The translations under genes were made by a program, and so were the position numbers. Source: Bacteroidales bacterium (GTDB taxonomy: Bacteria > Bacteroidota > Bacteroidia > Bacteroidales > UBA10428). Taken from it: DNA of 13,948 nt. How positions within the stretch are numbered: position 1 is the stretch's first letter; each line of letters opens with the position of its first letter. The notes below the pieces were generated by a model. It saw only the letters and a program-made list of their open reading frames with translations, ran no database searches and was not told where the DNA came from. The DNA is taken from positions 1-13,948 of the forward strand of contig JAFGVG010000201.1 in NCBI GenBank assembly GCA_016938095.1, written 5' to 3'. This document shows, one piece after another, positions 1 through 7,978 of the stretch.

Positions 1-86
1 ACGATGATAATATTGGGCTTTTTCTGAGCCTGAGCTATACACAGACTTAGCGAAAATAGTGCAGCTGTGATAAAACGGCATTTCAT
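1..86 (-). CDS. Second exported sulfatase-like protein (N-terminus only, cut by window edge)
   Basis: Reading leftward from the ATG at 86-84, the frame stays open to the window edge and gives 28 complete codons. The peptide starts MKCRFITAALF and continues through SLSLCIAQAQ, which is a typical signal peptide. It is followed by KKPNIII plus a codon starting GT (valine). That short strand after the signal peptide is the usual beginning of S1-family sulfatases, just before the Asp-Asp metal-binding pair. The neighbouring sulfatase has the equivalent stretch RPKNIVFILSDD. The start lies 47 bp after the stop of that sulfatase on the same strand, so the two are probably cotranscribed. The catalytic motif is outside the window, so the family call rests on the N-terminal stretch and the context. 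Another alkaline-phosphatase-superfamily member is possible. Confidence 0.6.
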   Translation of the reverse strand, partial: MKCRFITAALFSLSLCIAQAQKKPNIII

Positions 87-133
87 CAGTCAAATATGGT
101 TTAATTCGTAAGCGATGCTGTCATCCTTTAACA

Positions 134-1684
134 TCAATAGGTTCCGGCGTTCCGGTGATCGAGGTGCGGTCTTTCGGCGCGTTTAAGCGGTATATTCATG
201 CCATCGGTCGACTCGAGCCAGTCGTACAACGCCTTATTCATCTGCCTGATGATCTGCTGATGTTCAGGTAATGCAATAAGATTTCGTGTTTCGGCCGGAT
301 CGTCCTGCAAATCGTAAAATTCATTGGTATCCCATACACCGTGGTAACGGATATACTTGTACCGGTCGGTGCGTACCCCATGCATGGTGGGTGTTTGCGG
401 AAAATCATACTCCCAGTAATACTCATAGAAAATCTCGTTACGCCAGGGTATTTTTTCGCCTTTCAGCAAGGGTATAAATGAGTATCCGACCATCTGTGCA
501 GGTTTTGCCAATCCGGCATAATCCAGCATGGTTGGTGCAATATCCACGTTCTGTATCATATTCTCGATGACAGTGCCTGGTTTTAGCATGCCAGGGCAAT
601 ATACCAGCATGGGTACACGAACCGATTCCTCGTAAAACTGTCGTTTATCGATCAGTCCGTGTTCGCCCCAGGCAAAGCCGTTATCACCCATGTATATGAC
701 CAGGGTATTCTCTTCAAGACCTTCGGCTTTCAGGTAGTCCAATATCGCGCCAATGCTTTCATCCACCGATCGCAATGTTTCGCAGTAATTTCTGACCTGC
801 ACATCCCAGGGACGGCCGTGATACGAATAGTCAACGCCATGCCAGCTTTCGCGCTGGTTTTTCACCCAGTCGGGCATCATATGCTCCCCATAATAGTCCT
901 TACCCGAAGCAGCCTTACCTGTAAGGCTGTCAATACTGGGCAATGGGGGTATACCATATTGGGGAACACCGTAAGAAGCAGGCAAAACCAATTCTTTGTC
1001 GGCGTAGGATCCTTTATGGCGCGTGGCCGGACTGAATTCAGCATGAACACCTTTATGCGATAAATAAATAAAGAAAGGTTTGTCCGCGGGTTGGTTTTTC
1101 ATAAATTCAATAGCGTGTTGCGTAAGCAGATCCGTAACATACGCACTGTCGCCATACTGTATCCACTTACCATTGGTGTTGATTCTGGGGTTCCAGTACT
1201 CACCCTGTCCCCTGAACCCTTCCCAATGATCAAATCCAGGCTGAGGATCACCGGTATCGTTACCCATGTGCCATTTACCAAAGAAGGCAGTTCTATAACC
1301 AGCCTGCTGAAGATATTCGGGAAAGAAGGTAAGACCCGACGGCAGCGGTGCTGAATTGTCCACCACCTTATGGTTATGAGAATACATGCCTGTAAGAATG
1401 GAAGCGCGGCTGGGAGACGATAATGCGGTAGTGACAAATGCGTTACGGATATAGGCTCCGTCAGCCACCATGCGGTCCATTTGCGGGGTTTCGAGCCAGG
1501 GAATTTTTTTAAGGAAACTCATGTAATCGTAACGGTGATCGTCGGAAAGGATAAAAACAATGTTTTTAGGCCGCGTTGTTGGTTGTTGCTTCCGCGGGCG
1601 GGGGTTACCTGCCTGTAAAAGCAGGTGAGCAAAAATCAGTGAAGCAGCGGTTAACAGGTATCTCAGCTTCATGGTATTTTTCAT
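134..1684 (-). CDS. Secreted Ser-type S1 family sulfatase
   Basis: A 516-residue exported sulfatase predicted to hydrolyse sulfate esters, probably on a glycan, in the periplasm or at the cell surface. A signal peptide covers about residues 1-26. The metal-binding pair D48-D49 lies in the ILSDD stretch. The sulfatase signature SSPSR spans residues 89-93, where S89 is the residue that would become formylglycine. Being Ser-type, it needs a radical-SAM anaerobic maturase, and none is in the window. K137 and H139 in GKWHMG, D334-N335 in MGDNG, and a later H342/K347 complete the expected active site. The C-terminal HGVRTDRYKYIRY stretch resembles the usual sulfatase C-terminal subdomain. Overall layout recalls proteins annotated as N-acetylglucosamine-6-sulfatase, but the substrate cannot be fixed. 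The ATG at 1684 directly abuts the stop codon of the upstream hydrolase, which suggests translational coupling. An alternative start is M5 (1672). Confidence 0.95.
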   Translation of the reverse strand: MKNTMKLRYLLTAASLIFAHLLLQAGNPRPRKQQPTTRPKNIVFILSDDHRYDYMSFLKKIPWLETPQMDRMVADGAYIRNAFVTTALSSPSRASILTGMYSHNHKVVDNSAPLPSGLTFFPEYLQQAGYRTAFFGKWHMGNDTGDPQPGFDHWEGFRGQGEYWNPRINTNGKWIQYGDSAYVTDLLTQHAIEFMKNQPADKPFFIYLSHKGVHAEFSPATRHKGSYADKELVLPASYGVPQYGIPPLPSIDSLTGKAASGKDYYGEHMMPDWVKNQRESWHGVDYSYHGRPWDVQVRNYCETLRSVDESIGAILDYLKAEGLEENTLVIYMGDNGFAWGEHGLIDKRQFYEESVRVPMLVYCPGMLKPGTVIENMIQNVDIAPTMLDYAGLAKPAQMVGYSFIPLLKGEKIPWRNEIFYEYYWEYDFPQTPTMHGVRTDRYKYIRYHGVWDTNEFYDLQDDPAETRNLIALPEHQQIIRQMNKALYDWLESTDGMNIPLKRAERPHLDHRNAGTY

Positions 1685-2788
1685 TTATAATATTCCAGGT
1701 TTAGGTTTCCTGCCCATACTGGTCCATTTCCGCAATAAATCAAAAGCCTTTCCGGTTTCATCGGGTGTAAACTGGCAATGTCCCTGCCCATTGGTATAAA
1801 CCACCACCAGGTTGTCCTGCCTGCCCTGTAAATGAACCATATTGTCGTATGGAATCACGGCCATACTTGCCGGAATTAGCTGATCATAAATAGTATGCAT
1901 CAAAAGGGTTGGACAATTGATGATCCCGGTACGATCATATTTTTTATAAAAGTCGCCGGTACCCGGCTTTGCCGCAATACGCTCCACTTTTTGATTTACG
2001 GTACGGTCGTCAGGGAAACCTGAATAAAGCGTATTGGTATTGTCGAACACATTACCGCCGGCCAGACTGCTGATATCGCGCAATACACCGTCGTTGAACA
2101 TGATTACCATGGGTAAGTCCTTTGGTTTGAGTTCATAACGACGCGCAATGGCAGCTGCCAGGGTTGTGTCTTTTGCAATAGCCTGTTGAATGGCAGGAAA
2201 AGAAACAGCAGGGGCCTTATCGCTGGTAACATCGGCTAGCGAAGGCATTACGCCGGGAAAAAGTGCGGCAAAAACAGCATTTATATCCAGTGCCATTTTG
2301 GTCTGCAAATAAGGATGATTGGCCAGCGGACACATGGGCATGGCTCCCTGGTAGTGCTGTCCGAAGTTTTCGATGGTGGCCAGGGTAATACCCCCTCCCA
2401 TTGAATGCCCGGTAATGTAACAGGTGTCAGGTTTGCCGTACTTTGTGAAGAAATACGCCCGCAGGGCTTCGGTATCGTCAACACCCTCAATCATTGCCCA
2501 GCCTTTTTTACGATAGGCCGAACGAGCTACAGCAAATCCCCTGTCGAGGAAGGGTTTCGCTGACAAATCACTTCGCTCATTGTGAAAGGCCTGCGGACCA
2601 CCTGGCATTCCGGGCATTTCATAACCATGTGCGTACATAACCAGGTTTTGGTTCCAGTTTGCGGGTATAACAATCCTGTACATAGCCCCGTTAATTCGGC
2701 CGGTATCGATACGTGCTTCCTGCGAATTAGCCATAATGCCAACCCCTAGCAGGGGCAACGTTAAAAGCAAAAATTTCCCAAATTTCAT
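1685..2788 (-). CDS. Secreted alpha/beta hydrolase
   Basis: A 367-residue exported alpha/beta-hydrolase-fold enzyme, likely an esterase or similar hydrolase. The sequence shows an N-terminal signal peptide (MKFGKFLLLTLPLLG, residues 1-22). An AHG turn near residue 54 is a candidate oxyanion-hole element. The nucleophile elbow GHSMGG has S129, a probable acid is D302 in HTIYDQLIP, and a probable catalytic His is H337 in GQGHCQF. The frame extends to a TTG at 2812, but those eight extra residues spoil the signal peptide, so the ATG at 2788 is preferred. It begins 56 bp after the Gfo/Idh/MocA gene, and its TAA stop is followed immediately by the sulfatase ATG. A role removing ester decorations from the same glycan the sulfatase attacks is inference. 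The substrate is unknown. Confidence 0.88.
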   Translation of the reverse strand: MKFGKFLLLTLPLLGVGIMANSQEARIDTGRINGAMYRIVIPANWNQNLVMYAHGYEMPGMPGGPQAFHNERSDLSAKPFLDRGFAVARSAYRKKGWAMIEGVDDTEALRAYFFTKYGKPDTCYITGHSMGGGITLATIENFGQHYQGAMPMCPLANHPYLQTKMALDINAVFAALFPGVMPSLADVTSDKAPAVSFPAIQQAIAKDTTLAAAIARRYELKPKDLPMVIMFNDGVLRDISSLAGGNVFDNTNTLYSGFPDDRTVNQKVERIAAKPGTGDFYKKYDRTGIINCPTLLMHTIYDQLIPASMAVIPYDNMVHLQGRQDNLVVVYTNGQGHCQFTPDETGKAFDLLRKWTSMGRKPKPGIL

Positions 2789-2844
2789 ATAGTCAAAATT
2801 ATCAATTAACAAGTATTAGTTACATGTTGTGAAGTGTTGTCGCT

Positions 2845-4248
2845 TTACTGGTTTCGGGTCGGATGTGGCGTCAGGTCAGTTAGTTCGGCGATTTTTACCG
2901 GGCGACCTTCATCAATGCTTTTACGTGCAGCAACACCAATCAGAATGGACATGGCACCATCGCGTAACCCGGCGGCGTGTTTTAACGGATCAGGCGCATC
3001 CGGATTTCGGAAGAGCTTATCCTGCAAACGTTTGTCGCCTCCGCCATGACCGCCTCTAACCAAAGGCACCTGAACAAGCTCTGATTTGCCAAAGTTTTCC
3101 GATACAACAATCTCATCGTAAGCTGTTGATTCGGGTTCAGCAGCCTGGTTCATTTCACGTGCATGCCGGTCGGCCTGGCTTACCTTTTCCTCCTGTCGCC
3201 AGGGAAGATCCTGCCATGAGTCGATCCGACCATTCATACCGTTAAAGGCAATGGTTAATCCTTCGTATGGTGAATAAGCGGTGAGCGAATAACTTACCTG
3301 AACATCATTGGCATATTTGATCTGCACTGCCATTTTATCGAAGATGTCGATTTCATTACGCCACACGCAACTGTCGCGGATATAGCCGTCGTGCTGTTCA
3401 TTGTCGGCATACAAACGCATCAGGTGATCATCCTTGGTCATGTCCCAAAAGAACTTGCACTTTTCCCGGTGTTCGCAGCCACGACACTTCATTCCCCTAA
3501 AGGTGTTGTTTTTCCCGTAATGCTCAAGCTTTCCATAGGCATGCACCTCAACCGGATCGGAATCGAGCCACCAGTTCAACAGGTCGAAATGATGGGTTGC
3601 CTTGTGTACCAACAAGGTACCGCTTTTTTCGCGAAATCCATGCCATCTTCTGAAATAGTCGGCGCCATGGTGGGTATTCAGGTACCAGTGAAAATCCACT
3701 GAAGTGATAAGCCCTACCCGCTGTTCTGCCAACAATTCCTTTAGTTTTGTAAACAGCGTACCGTACCGGTAATTGAACCCAACCCTTACTTTCCGTCCGG
3801 TTCTTCTTTCGGCATCAAGAATCAGCTGGCATTTCACCTCGTCAGTGGTCAGTGGTTTTTCTGTGAACACTTCGGCCCCGTATTCCAGACCTTTTACAAT
3901 AAACTCATGGTGCGTAGCATCAACAGTGGTAACAATAAGCATTTCGGGCTTGGCTTCCTTCATCATGGCATCAAAATCGGTATAGGTGTTACAATTCACA
4001 CCCATATATTTTTTGGCAAAGGCCAGGCGACCGGGGTTGATATCACACAATCCAACAAATTCCAGTATATCGCTGTAGTTTTCTACCAGGGTTTTTCCCC
4101 AGAATCCAATTCCACGGACTCCGGTGCCCACCATGGCAATTCTTTTCTTTGCGGCCATTGATGATTGGGCTAACGTTGCTGACGGATTGATGAGTAATCC
4201 GCCAACAGCAAATGCGCCTGATGCTTTAATAAAAGTTCTTCTTTCCAT
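2845..4248 (-). CDS. Tat-exported Gfo/Idh/MocA family oxidoreductase with a four-Cys set
   Basis: A 467-residue NAD(P)-dependent oxidoreductase of the Gfo/Idh/MocA family. The N-terminus MERRTFIKASG followed by a hydrophobic stretch is a twin-arginine signal, implying export after cofactor loading in the cytoplasm. A Rossmann fold starts at about residue 36 with GTGVRG (41-46). The family EKP motif is at 130-132, and the substrate-side HxxxHHFD motif at 215-222 carries likely catalytic residues. Residues 255-264 have Cys at 255, 258 and 264 (CRGC, then a third Cys), with a fourth at 294 in DSCVW, a plausible metal-binding set. A glycine-rich RGGHGGGDK stretch lies near residues 400-410, as in several exported family members. 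It is the first gene of the leftward operon. The substrate is probably a sugar or cyclitol, but this is unproven. It is not a convincing GH109 glycosidase because it keeps the EKP oxidoreductase motif. Confidence 0.93.
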   Translation of the reverse strand: MERRTFIKASGAFAVGGLLINPSATLAQSSMAAKKRIAMVGTGVRGIGFWGKTLVENYSDILEFVGLCDINPGRLAFAKKYMGVNCNTYTDFDAMMKEAKPEMLIVTTVDATHHEFIVKGLEYGAEVFTEKPLTTDEVKCQLILDAERRTGRKVRVGFNYRYGTLFTKLKELLAEQRVGLITSVDFHWYLNTHHGADYFRRWHGFREKSGTLLVHKATHHFDLLNWWLDSDPVEVHAYGKLEHYGKNNTFRGMKCRGCEHREKCKFFWDMTKDDHLMRLYADNEQHDGYIRDSCVWRNEIDIFDKMAVQIKYANDVQVSYSLTAYSPYEGLTIAFNGMNGRIDSWQDLPWRQEEKVSQADRHAREMNQAAEPESTAYDEIVVSENFGKSELVQVPLVRGGHGGGDKRLQDKLFRNPDAPDPLKHAAGLRDGAMSILIGVAARKSIDEGRPVKIAELTDLTPHPTRNQ

Positions 4249-4419
4249 GTTTTTGCTTTTATGGATTTAGTAAAGGGGTTTCTTACTCCTGACAAGGTTA
4301 TTGTTAGCGTAAACTTAACGAAAAGTTTGTTTCGCTATCCGCAAAATAGTTGAAAATATGATTGTTTTTAGGGTAGTTTGTTTAAAAACCAACACAAATC
4401 AGTATGTTTCTCGGGAACT
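4249..4419. promoter_or_regulatory. Divergent intergenic region with candidate promoters
   Basis: This gap separates the starts of the two divergent operons, so both promoters should lie here. No element matches the Bacteroidota -7 consensus TAnnTTTG exactly. Rightward near-matches are TATGATTG at 4357-4364 (one mismatch) and TAGTTTG at 4374-4380 (spacer short by one base), the latter with a TTG 21 bp upstream. Leftward, TAAGTTTA (one mismatch) reads on the minus strand at about 4317-4310. An imperfect palindrome, CGTAAACTTAACG, occupies 4308-4320 and overlaps that leftward candidate. The region is AT-rich. Exact transcription starts cannot be assigned by eye. Confidence 0.4.
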
Positions 4420-5205
4420 ATGAATATATTTAGGGCCTATATGCTGACACATCGCCATTCTTTTCCGGATGTTTCGAAAACCCTGTTGACGCTGGTGGTT
4501 TTTATTGCGGTTTCGGGCCTGGTTTATGGACAGGCTGGTCCCGTAACGGGTGATTATTCGACAGGTCAACTGGTTCAATATACCAATCAAATATTTGGTT
4601 TCGACGATCTGCTGGTTAACGGATCGGTCTACCGGCCTGAAAAGCCAAATGCTTTAGGTAATCCTTTCTTTGAATGTCCGTATGCTGAAGAATCCGGTAT
4701 ATTTATTAAAGGACAACATTTTGCCAATATTAAACTACTGTATGATATTGCAGGTGATCAACTGTTACTGTTGCAGCCACTGAATAAGGAGGTTAGTCGC
4801 TATGTGCTGCTGCGTCCCGAACTGGTCGATTCTTTTGAAATTGGCAATTGCACGTTTGTCAATCCCTCAAACTTCGATAATGTCCCGAATGTGCCTGGTT
4901 ATTATGAGAAAATTGCAGGCAAAGAGGTACTTTTTCTGAAGAAACACAAGAAGTCATTTATAAAAATTTACGATACCGAAAATAAGGGCAAGTATTCCAA
5001 TCAGCAATCAATCAACTATATACTCGATCAACGAGGTTTGACCAATGTGACTCTTTTCAGGTGGTTTCTTTCCTATCATGGCCCCTACAAAAAAGAAATC
5101 AGAACATACCTGAAAGAGAAAAAGATAAAATACCGAAAAGCCAGCCCTGATGAAATCCGCAAACTGATGAAATTTTGTTATGAACTTAACGTCCCCAATT
5201 CTTAA
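4420..5205 (+). CDS. Exported protein of unknown function, first gene of receptor operon
   Basis: A 261-residue protein with no function I can name. It has a signal peptide (hydrophobic residues 21-36, ending LVYGQ) and no other clear membrane segment, so it is likely periplasmic. The mature part looks beta-rich in its first half (DLLVNGSVYRP, IKLLYDIAGDQLLLLQ). It ends in a charged helical tail (YKKEIRTYLKEKKIKYRK, then ELNVPNS). From memory this pattern resembles a set of uncharacterised Bacteroidota exported proteins, some next to TonB-dependent receptors, but I cannot verify that here. The frame is open back to a TTG at 4378. ATG 4420 or ATG 4441 is more likely, and 4441 gives the tidier signal peptide. 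It overlaps the receptor gene by 26 bp, so the two are probably translationally coupled. Confidence 0.8.
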   Translation: MNIFRAYMLTHRHSFPDVSKTLLTLVVFIAVSGLVYGQAGPVTGDYSTGQLVQYTNQIFGFDDLLVNGSVYRPEKPNALGNPFFECPYAEESGIFIKGQHFANIKLLYDIAGDQLLLLQPLNKEVSRYVLLRPELVDSFEIGNCTFVNPSNFDNVPNVPGYYEKIAGKEVLFLKKHKKSFIKIYDTENKGKYSNQQSINYILDQRGLTNVTLFRWFLSYHGPYKKEIRTYLKEKKIKYRKASPDEIRKLMKFCYELNVPNS

Positions 5206-7978
5206 AAACTGGCTTACTGCTGCTTTTATACTGCTCTTTTCTTTCAGGGGTGCTACACAAGATTATCCTGTTAAATGGGATGCCTCTTTTCAAAACCTTA
5301 CCTGGAACGCTTTTGTTCAAAGGGTTGAAGCCCGCTACCCTGTTCGCTTCTTTTACGAAACTGACAGTCTGCCTGATTTTAACGTCATCATCCGCACTCA
5401 GGATTCAAGCCTGACAAAACAGCTAAACAATATGCTCAGGCCATATCATCGCATTGCGGTTATGGACCATGACAACAATATCTTTATCACCGCAAACACT
5501 TCTTTTAAAACCGGGATACCTGCGGAAACCCTAAACACCACCGCTACCAGGGAAAACATCACATCAGTCAAACCCACAGTGGTTAAGACTAACAGAGCAC
5601 TAATGGGAACCAACGGTAACTTTGCCGGGCAGCGCATAACTGTCGGCAAAATTGTGAACGATAACCGGGCCGGAGTCATCATCTCGGGATATGTAAGGAA
5701 TGTGACCGATAACGCACCCATCATTGGTGTAATGCTGAGAATTGATGGCACTACCAATGCCGTATTAACAGATGCCTCCGGATTCTACACGATAAAGGTT
5801 GAAAAAGGCGATATGCAACTGATTGCAGGTAATATTGAAACCAAAGAGAAACGTATAAACCTGAAAGTACTTTCTGACGGCCGGCTCGATCTGACACTCG
5901 AACCAAGGCTGGTTACCTTAAATGCAGTTGTGATAAGTGCTGCAAAAGACCAACTGGTAAAAACCACACAAATGGGATTTCAACGGCTGGCCACACGGGA
6001 GATTAAGGAAATACCCCTTGTACTGGGCGAACAGGATGTCATTAAAGTCAGCCTGTTACTTCCGGGTGTGCAATCGGTGGGTGAAGGAAGTGCAGGCCTG
6101 AATGTACGGGGAAGTCCTACCGATCAGAACTACTTTATCATTAATAACATTCCGGTTTACAACTCCTCCCATTTGCTTGGTTTTTTTTCCGCCTTCAATT
6201 CCGATGCCATCAAAGATTTCACATTATACAAGGGCAATATTCCGGCAGGTTTCGGAGGCAGGCTTTCATCGGTGTTCGATATCAGGACCAAACAGGGGAA
6301 CCAGAATAATTTCAGCGCTAATGGAGGAATTAGTCCGGTTACGGCACGTCTGACCCTTGAAGGACCTATAATAAAAAAGCAGAGCAGCTATATGATTGGG
6401 ATGCGGTCGACTTATTCCGACTGGATATTGAAACAGGTGAACGACCCGGATATCAGCAACAGTAACGCCTGGTTCGGCGATTTGATCACCGATTTCACCT
6501 TCGACCTTGACCGGAACAACCGAATTAACTTATCATCTTATCACAGCGTTGATCAGATTGGTCTTATTGACCAGAACAAATACCAATATGCCAACAATGG
6601 TGCATCACTGACATACAATCATCTTTTCAGGGAGAAGAACAGTTTTGTGCTATCGGGCATCGTGAGTCGATATGATTTCACCGAGGAAAACGCCGAAATG
6701 GCAATCGCTGCATACAGCGATTATTTCAATCTGGTGCATGGTGAAATAAAGTCCGATATTACCATCAGGTCAATCACCCGCCATACGATCAATGCAGGAA
6801 TCAACGGCATCCTTTACCTTGTTAACCAGGGCGACTTTAAACCACTGAATGCCGAATCAATGGTAAATACCATGAATCTCGAAAAGGAAAAAGCCATTGA
6901 ATCGGGCATTTATTTGTCAGATGAATGGATTGTTTCGCCGAAACTAGCCATCACAGCAGGTATTCGATACAACCGGTATTTTTACCTGGGACCACAGCAG
7001 GTTAAACATTACGCTGCAGATGCCGCCCGGTCGGTTGCCACCATTACCGATACTACCGGCTTTGCCAATAACGAGCTTATAAAAACATACGGTGCGCCCG
7101 ATTTCAGGTTTAATGCGCGTTATTTGATTAATGAAAGATTATCAGTTAAACTGGGCTATAATCAACTGAAGCAATACCTTTTCATGCTTTCAAATACTAT
7201 AGCCATAGCACCAACGGACAAGTGGAAACTCTGTGACTATCACATCAGGCCCATGTCGGGTGAACAGTACTCTTTTGGAGTTTATAGTACCTTGTTAAAT
7301 GGCAAACTGGAAGTCTCAGCTGAAACCTATTACAAAACAGTGGAAAACCTGGTAGAATACAAGAACGGCGCCAACCTGGTGGTTAATGAAATTCCCGAAA
7401 CCGAGGTGATACAGGGAAGCCTTTCGGCCATGGGTTTGGAGGTCATGATTAATAAACCCAAGGGAAGATTCAACGGCTGGATGAACTATACCTATTCCCG
7501 GGCAATGGTCACACTTGATGGCCCCTGGTACGAAGAACGCATTAACGATGGAGAACCCTATCCATCGAACTACGATAAACCGCATGCCTTAAACATAGTG
7601 GCCAATTACAAGTTCTCAAGACGTTTCAGCATCTCTTCCAACCTGGTATATTCAACCGGGCGCCCCATCACCTACCCTGTTGGTTTTTTCTACCACGATG
7701 TTACCAAAATACCTTTGTATTCAGAACGAAACGAGTACAGGATACCCGACTATTTCAGGATTGACCTTTCCCTGAAAATAGAGGGCAACTTATTATCCCG
7801 TAAATTTGCGCATGGTACATGGATATTATCGGTTTACAACCTTACCGGTAGAAAAAATGCCTATTCGGTTTTTTTCAGGACCGAGAATGAAATGCTACAG
7901 GGCTACAGGTTGTCGGTTTTCGGTGTTCCCATTGTTTCATTAACCTATAGCTTTAAACTCGGTAATTATGCGAATTAG
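5180..7978 (+). CDS. TonB-dependent receptor with STN and carboxypeptidase-regulatory-like domains
   Basis: A 932-residue outer-membrane active transporter. Domains in order are as follows. A signal peptide covers residues 1-26. An STN (secretin/TonB short N-terminal) domain spans about 35-103. A low-complexity linker follows, then a carboxypeptidase-regulatory-like beta domain at about 165-252 (VIISGYVRN through LDLTLEPR). The plug is at about 263-373, including LNVRGSPTDQN and IINNIPVYNSSH. The rest is a 22-strand-type barrel ending in VSLTYSFKLGNYAN. No SusC signature is seen, and there is no SusD gene beside it. The STN domain usually allows contact with an inner-membrane anti-sigma factor, but no FecR or ECF sigma gene lies within the window. 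The ATG lies inside the upstream gene (26 bp overlap), and the end overlaps the DUF4249-type gene by 11 bp. The ligand is unknown. A peptide, metal chelate or oligosaccharide are all possible. Confidence 0.93.
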   Translation: MNLTSPILKNWLTAAFILLFSFRGATQDYPVKWDASFQNLTWNAFVQRVEARYPVRFFYETDSLPDFNVIIRTQDSSLTKQLNNMLRPYHRIAVMDHDNNIFITANTSFKTGIPAETLNTTATRENITSVKPTVVKTNRALMGTNGNFAGQRITVGKIVNDNRAGVIISGYVRNVTDNAPIIGVMLRIDGTTNAVLTDASGFYTIKVEKGDMQLIAGNIETKEKRINLKVLSDGRLDLTLEPRLVTLNAVVISAAKDQLVKTTQMGFQRLATREIKEIPLVLGEQDVIKVSLLLPGVQSVGEGSAGLNVRGSPTDQNYFIINNIPVYNSSHLLGFFSAFNSDAIKDFTLYKGNIPAGFGGRLSSVFDIRTKQGNQNNFSANGGISPVTARLTLEGPIIKKQSSYMIGMRSTYSDWILKQVNDPDISNSNAWFGDLITDFTFDLDRNNRINLSSYHSVDQIGLIDQNKYQYANNGASLTYNHLFREKNSFVLSGIVSRYDFTEENAEMAIAAYSDYFNLVHGEIKSDITIRSITRHTINAGINGILYLVNQGDFKPLNAESMVNTMNLEKEKAIESGIYLSDEWIVSPKLAITAGIRYNRYFYLGPQQVKHYAADAARSVATITDTTGFANNELIKTYGAPDFRFNARYLINERLSVKLGYNQLKQYLFMLSNTIAIAPTDKWKLCDYHIRPMSGEQYSFGVYSTLLNGKLEVSAETYYKTVENLVEYKNGANLVVNEIPETEVIQGSLSAMGLEVMINKPKGRFNGWMNYTYSRAMVTLDGPWYEERINDGEPYPSNYDKPHALNIVANYKFSRRFSISSNLVYSTGRPITYPVGFFYHDVTKIPLYSERNEYRIPDYFRIDLSLKIEGNLLSRKFAHGTWILSVYNLTGRKNAYSVFFRTENEMLQGYRLSVFGVPIVSLTYSFKLGNYAN

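Noticed and set aside
659..1354. Open frames on the plus strand across the sulfatase gene
   Set aside because: They are antisense to a gene with a full sulfatase active site and show no domain or signal-peptide pattern of their own.
2845..4248. GH109-type glycosidase call for the Gfo/Idh/MocA gene
   Set aside because: The Tat signal and GHGGGD stretch are reminiscent, but the EKP motif of true oxidoreductases is intact at residues 130-132, and the overall sequence does not follow the GH109 pattern I remember.
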